A DNA stretch of 17,068 nucleotides, taken from an uncultured Verrucomicrobiota bacterium. GTDB lineage: Bacteria > Verrucomicrobiota > Kiritimatiellia > RFP12 > UBA1067. Of this stretch, positions 13,647 to 17,068 are shown piece by piece (positions within the stretch are counted from its first letter, which is position 1; every line of letters begins with the position of its first letter). The position numbers and the translations under genes were made by a program. The DNA lies in contig CAMNLN010000036.1 of the NCBI GenBank assembly GCA_946543025.1, positions 1 through 17,068 of the forward strand. Reading direction: 5' to 3'. The notes beneath the pieces are model-generated. The model saw only the letters and a program-made list of their open reading frames with translations, did not search any database and was not told the DNA's origin.

Positions 13647-14612
13647 TCAACCATCCAATTCCAGCACCACCTTGCCGCGGTTCTCGCCGCGCTCCAGGAT
13701 CGCATGAGCCTCAGCCGCTTCCGTGATCGGCAGCACCTTGTGGACGAACGGCGCGAACTTCCGCGCCTCGAACGCGGGCCACACGTCACGAACAAGCCCC
13801 GCGAGAATCCGCGCCTTCTCCTCTGGCGAGCGGCGGCGGAGCGTGGAGCCGATGAGCCGCAGGTTCTTGCGCCAGAGGAGGTTCACGTCGATCGTCGTCT
13901 CCGGACCTGCCATCGATGCGAGCGAGATCCAGCGGCCGAGCATGTTCATCGTGGCAAGGCATTTCCCCATGAGAGGTCCGCCCACGGGATCGATCGCCAC
14001 GTCCGGCGGGTTCGCCTTCAGCGTCGCGACGAGATCGTCCTTGAAGCGGTTGGAGACAACATCAGCTCCCACGCCCTTGCAGAACTCGCCGTTCGCGTCA
14101 GAGGCGACCTGTGCGACAACCTTCGCGCCAAACACGTGCTTTGCGAGCTGGATGCAGGCGACGCCAAGTCCACCCTCACCACCGTTGATGAAGAACGTCT
14201 CGCCTTCCTTCAGCTCGCCGACCATCCTGATGTTCAGGTAGGCCGTGGCGTACACCTCTGGGATGCCGGCCGCCTCCCACGGCGCGAAACCTTTCGGAAT
14301 CGGCATGCACATCCCTGCGGGAACCACCACCTGCTCGGCGTATCCGCCACCGCCCAGAAGCGCACACACCTTGTCGCCCGGCTTGAAACGTCCGCCTGCA
14401 GGCGCTTCAAGCACCTCGCCCGCGCATTCGAGTCCAGGCCAGGACGGCCAACCCACGGGTGGCGCGTAGATGCCCGCGCGCTGCATGAGATCGGCACGAT
14501 TCAGCGCGCATGCCTGCACTTTCAGCTTCACGTCGAATTCGCCGTGGCAGACGGGGTCGTCCACATTCTTCCATACGAAGTTCTTGTTTTCGTCGATGCA
14601 CATCGCTTTCAT
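13647..14612 (-). CDS. NADPH:quinone oxidoreductase-like (zinc-free MDR family)
   Basis: A 321-aa cytoplasmic reductase of the medium-chain dehydrogenase/reductase superfamily, closest in pattern to the QOR/PIG3 group. The substrate-side segment NRADLMQRAGIYAPP begins at 38, PGLECAG is near 59, IPEVYATAY is at 117-125, and the NADPH-binding glycine motif GGEGGLG is at 144-150. Structural and catalytic zinc cysteines of alcohol dehydrogenases are absent, as expected for quinone reductases. Length is typical. The ATG at 14612 has a strong AGGAGG at 14625-14620 with seven bases between. A promoter at 14658-14666 gives a leader of about 39 nt. It appears to be a single-gene unit, with promoters on both sides. 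The natural substrate (quinone, enone or other) is not known. Confidence 0.88.
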   Translation of the reverse strand: MKAMCIDENKNFVWKNVDDPVCHGEFDVKLKVQACALNRADLMQRAGIYAPPVGWPSWPGLECAGEVLEAPAGGRFKPGDKVCALLGGGGYAEQVVVPAGMCMPIPKGFAPWEAAGIPEVYATAYLNIRMVGELKEGETFFINGGEGGLGVACIQLAKHVFGAKVVAQVASDANGEFCKGVGADVVSNRFKDDLVATLKANPPDVAIDPVGGPLMGKCLATMNMLGRWISLASMAGPETTIDVNLLWRKNLRLIGSTLRRRSPEEKARILAGLVRDVWPAFEARKFAPFVHKVLPITEAAEAHAILERGENRGKVVLELDG

Positions 14613-14657
14613 GGCATATCCTCCTTGCCTTTGGCCTTTTCGCCGCCATGCGTCTAC

Positions 14658-14666
14658 ATTCTACCA
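14658..14666 (-). promoter_or_regulatory. Extended -10 promoter of the quinone reductase gene
   Basis: The minus strand reads TGGTAGAAT, an extended TGn with TAGAAT (14663-14658). At 17 bp the -35 position reads TAGTTG, a poor match. The predicted +1 near 14651 leaves a leader with the Shine-Dalgarno. The wider string TGTGGTAnAATGT matches the pyrC promoter region. The remainder of the 172-bp gap to the topoisomerase gene shows no terminator. Confidence 0.55.
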
Positions 14667-14784
14667 CATGCGGCGTTGAACAACTATGCTTTCTCCTGCA
14701 TGTCCAATCTCTTGCGAGACATCATGCGAATGGCATTCCCTACCGTTTCAAGCCGGAATTACAATGCTTGGGGATCGCGCGAGA

Positions 14785-17061
14785 TTACAGCAGTACGCCT
14801 TTCGTCGCCGTCTCGCCTTCGTCCCACCACGGCCCTTTGCTCGGAGAGATCCGGGCGATGGGCTTGGTGGTGAGCTGAATGCCACGCGCGGTGGCGCCGC
14901 GCAGCTCCACCACGGGACGCTGCTCGCCGCCCTTGTCCACCATCTCCAGCGGCTCGAAGAGCATCTGGTGGATCTTTTGGTTTTTCGCGGGCTTGAACTT
15001 CACGTAGAACTGCTCGGGGCAACCCGCCGCGAAGTACAGGACCTTGCTCTTTTCCGGCGCGAGGCGGTAGTCCTTGTTGTTGATCATGCCGCCGAACGTG
15101 AAGCGCTTGATGTAGGCGAAGCCCCAAAGGGGGTCCTCGTACACGCACGAAAACTCCTTGTCTCGGTCCTTCTCGGGGCTGAAGAGAAAAACCTCCAGCA
15201 GGTTCTTGTCCACGAAGATCTTGTCCTGCGGCGGCGTCATCTTGTAGCGGCCGTCCTTCCACACGAACACGAGCTTGTCGAGCGACGAGCACTTGAACAG
15301 CTCGTCGCCTCCCTTCAGGCCGGAGCCGACGAAGTGGTTCTCCTTGTCGAAGCGGATCGTGAGCTCGCTTGCCGTGATCGCGCGCACGTCCACCTCCTTG
15401 AACGCGTCAACGATCCGCGTGCAGCGCGGGTACTTCTTGCCGTATGTCTTGAGAAGGCCCTTGAGGTACTTCACCACGAACGCGCGCAGGTGGGCGAGGT
15501 TGTCTTTCACCTCCGCCTCTTCCTTGACGATGTTCTTGATCTCCTCGCGGTTCTTGTTGATGTCGAACTGCGAAATGCGGCGTATCTTGATCTGCAGGAG
15601 ACGCTCTACGTCGTCGAGCGTAATGTCGCGACGCAACTCCTTGCGGAACGGCTTGAAGCCCTCGATGACGGTCTTTTGCACGCCCTCGTACGTCGTCTCC
15701 TTCTCGATGCGCTTGTAGATGCGCTCTTCGATGAAGATGCGGTCGAGCGTACGCGCATGGAACAGGTCGTCCAGCTCGCCGAGCCGGATCTCCAGCTCGC
15801 GCTTCGTGAGGAACATGAGCCGGTCCACGTTCTTCTGCAGGATCTGCGTGATCGTCATGGCGCGCGGACGCCCCGCATCCAGCACGATCGGACGCGAAGC
15901 GATGGACTTCTCGCACGTGGTGAACGCGTAGAGCGCGCTCTTCACCTTTTCCTGCGATTCGCCCGCCTGCAGCTCCAGCTCGATCTGCACGCCCGCGCTC
16001 GTGAGGTCGTGTATCTTGCGGACCTTCACCTTCTTCTTGCGGATAGCCTCCTCGATGGATGCCGAGATGGAGTCCGTCGTCTCGCCCCACGGCAGTTGCG
16101 TAATGACAAGTTTCGTCTTCTCGCGCGCCTCGATCACGGCGCGCACCTTCACCTTGCCGAGGCCGTCCTGATAGTCGCTCACGTCCATCACGCCGCCCAG
16201 CTGAAAGTCCGGATACAACGTGAACGGCTTCTTCTGAATGAGCGCGATCTCCGCCTCCAGCAGCTCGGGGAAGTTGTGCGGCAGGATGGCCGTGGAAAGC
16301 CCCACCGCGATGCCGTCCGCACCCAACATCAAGAGAAGCGGAATCTTTGCGGGCAACAGGACCGGCTCCTTGTTGCGGCCGTCGTAGCTGGGCGTGTAGT
16401 CAGTCGTCTTGGGGTTGAACACCTCGTTGCGCGCGAGCTCCGCAAGACGGCATTCGATATAGCGCGGCGCGGCGGCGGGCATTCCCGTGAAGAGGTCTCC
16501 GAAGTTTCCCTGCCCGTCGATCAGGTAGCCCTTCCCCTTGCCCCAGAGCTTGTTCGCCAGCACCACGAGCGCGTCCCCGATCGAGGCGTCGCCGTGCGGG
16601 TGGTACTGCATCGTGTGGCCCACGATGTTGGCCACCTTCGTGAAGCGTCCGTCGTCCTTTTCCCACAACGAATGGAGGATGCGCCGCTGCACGGGCTTGA
16701 GGCCGTCCTCCACCGCAGGGATCGCGCGCGAGCAGATCACGTACGCGGAATATTGGCGGAAGTTGAAATCGAACAGATCTCGCAATGGCCCGTGTCCCGT
16801 CAGCCCCGCCGTCGCATGGGCGGGCGGCGGCGGATCGGACGCATTCTTCTTGGCAGCCGCCGGTGCCTCGAGCATCGGTGCCTGAGAAGACAAGCGCGCC
16901 GGCTTAGACGGCGCGGACGGCGCAGAAATCGCCGCATCGCTCGTGCCCTCTTTCTTGTCTTGAGGTTCCTCTGTCGTCCCTGAAGCGTCTTTTGCAGTCG
17001 CGAAGAAATCTAGATTGTCGAAAAGGCTCGGTGGTTCGTTTGTATCTTTCTTTTTGCTCAT
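14785..17061 (-). CDS. parC: Type IIA DNA topoisomerase subunit A (topoisomerase IV-like)
   Basis: A 758-aa subunit that cuts and rejoins both DNA strands and would work with a ParE/GyrB-type ATPase not present in this window. The core begins near residue 90: VEDGLKPVQRRILHSLW (117-133), HPHGDASIGD (154-163), DGQGNFGD (182-189), and the catalytic Arg200-Tyr201 in PRYIECRL. The QRRGGKG-type GyrA box is not seen and the C-terminal part is short, favouring topoisomerase IV over gyrase. The position equal to E. coli ParC Ser80 is Ala159, and that of Glu84 is Asp163. The first 85 residues are a Pro/Ala/Ser/Lys-rich extension of unknown role. Only seven bases lie upstream of the ATG, so no ribosome site can be judged and the true start could lie outside the window. 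Confidence 0.88.
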   Translation of the reverse strand: MSKKKDTNEPPSLFDNLDFFATAKDASGTTEEPQDKKEGTSDAAISAPSAPSKPARLSSQAPMLEAPAAAKKNASDPPPPAHATAGLTGHGPLRDLFDFNFRQYSAYVICSRAIPAVEDGLKPVQRRILHSLWEKDDGRFTKVANIVGHTMQYHPHGDASIGDALVVLANKLWGKGKGYLIDGQGNFGDLFTGMPAAAPRYIECRLAELARNEVFNPKTTDYTPSYDGRNKEPVLLPAKIPLLLMLGADGIAVGLSTAILPHNFPELLEAEIALIQKKPFTLYPDFQLGGVMDVSDYQDGLGKVKVRAVIEAREKTKLVITQLPWGETTDSISASIEEAIRKKKVKVRKIHDLTSAGVQIELELQAGESQEKVKSALYAFTTCEKSIASRPIVLDAGRPRAMTITQILQKNVDRLMFLTKRELEIRLGELDDLFHARTLDRIFIEERIYKRIEKETTYEGVQKTVIEGFKPFRKELRRDITLDDVERLLQIKIRRISQFDINKNREEIKNIVKEEAEVKDNLAHLRAFVVKYLKGLLKTYGKKYPRCTRIVDAFKEVDVRAITASELTIRFDKENHFVGSGLKGGDELFKCSSLDKLVFVWKDGRYKMTPPQDKIFVDKNLLEVFLFSPEKDRDKEFSCVYEDPLWGFAYIKRFTFGGMINNKDYRLAPEKSKVLYFAAGCPEQFYVKFKPAKNQKIHQMLFEPLEMVDKGGEQRPVVELRGATARGIQLTTKPIARISPSKGPWWDEGETATKGVLL

Positions 17062-17068
17062 CGCGGGG

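Noticed and set aside
14686..16983. 765-codon plus-strand frame opposite the topoisomerase gene
   Set aside because: It is Leu/Glu/Val/Arg-rich with no recognisable domain; the minus strand encodes a complete type IIA topoisomerase subunit.

Overview
The window is 17 kb of GC-rich bacterial DNA, with C or G at most third codon positions. All eleven intact genes lie on the minus strand, so transcription runs right to left. The gene types suggest a PVC-group bacterium, most likely Kiritimatiellota or a close Verrucomicrobiota relative. The pointers are Tat-exported Gfo/Idh/MocA-type oxidoreductases, a fused ResB-CcsA cytochrome c assembly protein, a topoisomerase IV A subunit of the GDAS type, and a decayed C-terminal remnant that resembles tails I recall from large secreted Kiritimatiellota proteins. 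This taxonomic placement is inference, not a database result.

Layout in transcription order (right to left): a type IIA topoisomerase A subunit (parC-like, 17061-14785); a quinone-oxidoreductase-like reductase with its own promoter (14612-13647); a polytopic YfhO-like membrane protein (13458-11560) whose stop overlaps the start of a Tat-exported metallophosphoesterase (11563-10439); dihydroorotase pyrC (10402-9236), which overlaps purine nucleoside phosphorylase (9255-8437); a Tat-exported Gfo/Idh/MocA oxidoreductase (8377-6983), which overlaps a ResB-CcsA fusion (6986-5688); a lipoprotein-like D,D-carboxypeptidase (5632-4505); an exported endonuclease/exonuclease/phosphatase-fold enzyme (4500-3607); an exported phytase-like esterase (3541-2459); and a phosphomannomutase/phosphoglucomutase (2426-1095). 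Tight overlaps mark short operons. Good sigma70-type promoters, several with an extended TGn -10, sit in the small gaps between them. The content is mixed: DNA topology, nucleotide synthesis and salvage, cytochrome c maturation, cell-wall trimming, periplasmic phosphoester hydrolysis and sugar-phosphate metabolism. It reads as ordinary chromosomal housekeeping DNA rather than a mobile or defence island.

The left 1.1 kb has no intact gene. It holds four TGTCTC boxes spaced exactly 11 bp apart, a nested repeat array (a 127-bp duplication and a perfect 66-bp tandem duplication) built around a GGGGACAG-type core, a structured inverted-repeat block, and a pseudogene remnant. No transposase, integrase, CRISPR array, tRNA or rRNA was seen.

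The most notable points are the repeat array, the decayed secreted-protein tail, and two genes (pyrC and the YfhO-like gene) whose -10 box places the predicted transcription start at the start codon with no Shine-Dalgarno sequence, suggesting leaderless translation. I found no convincing new multi-gene system.
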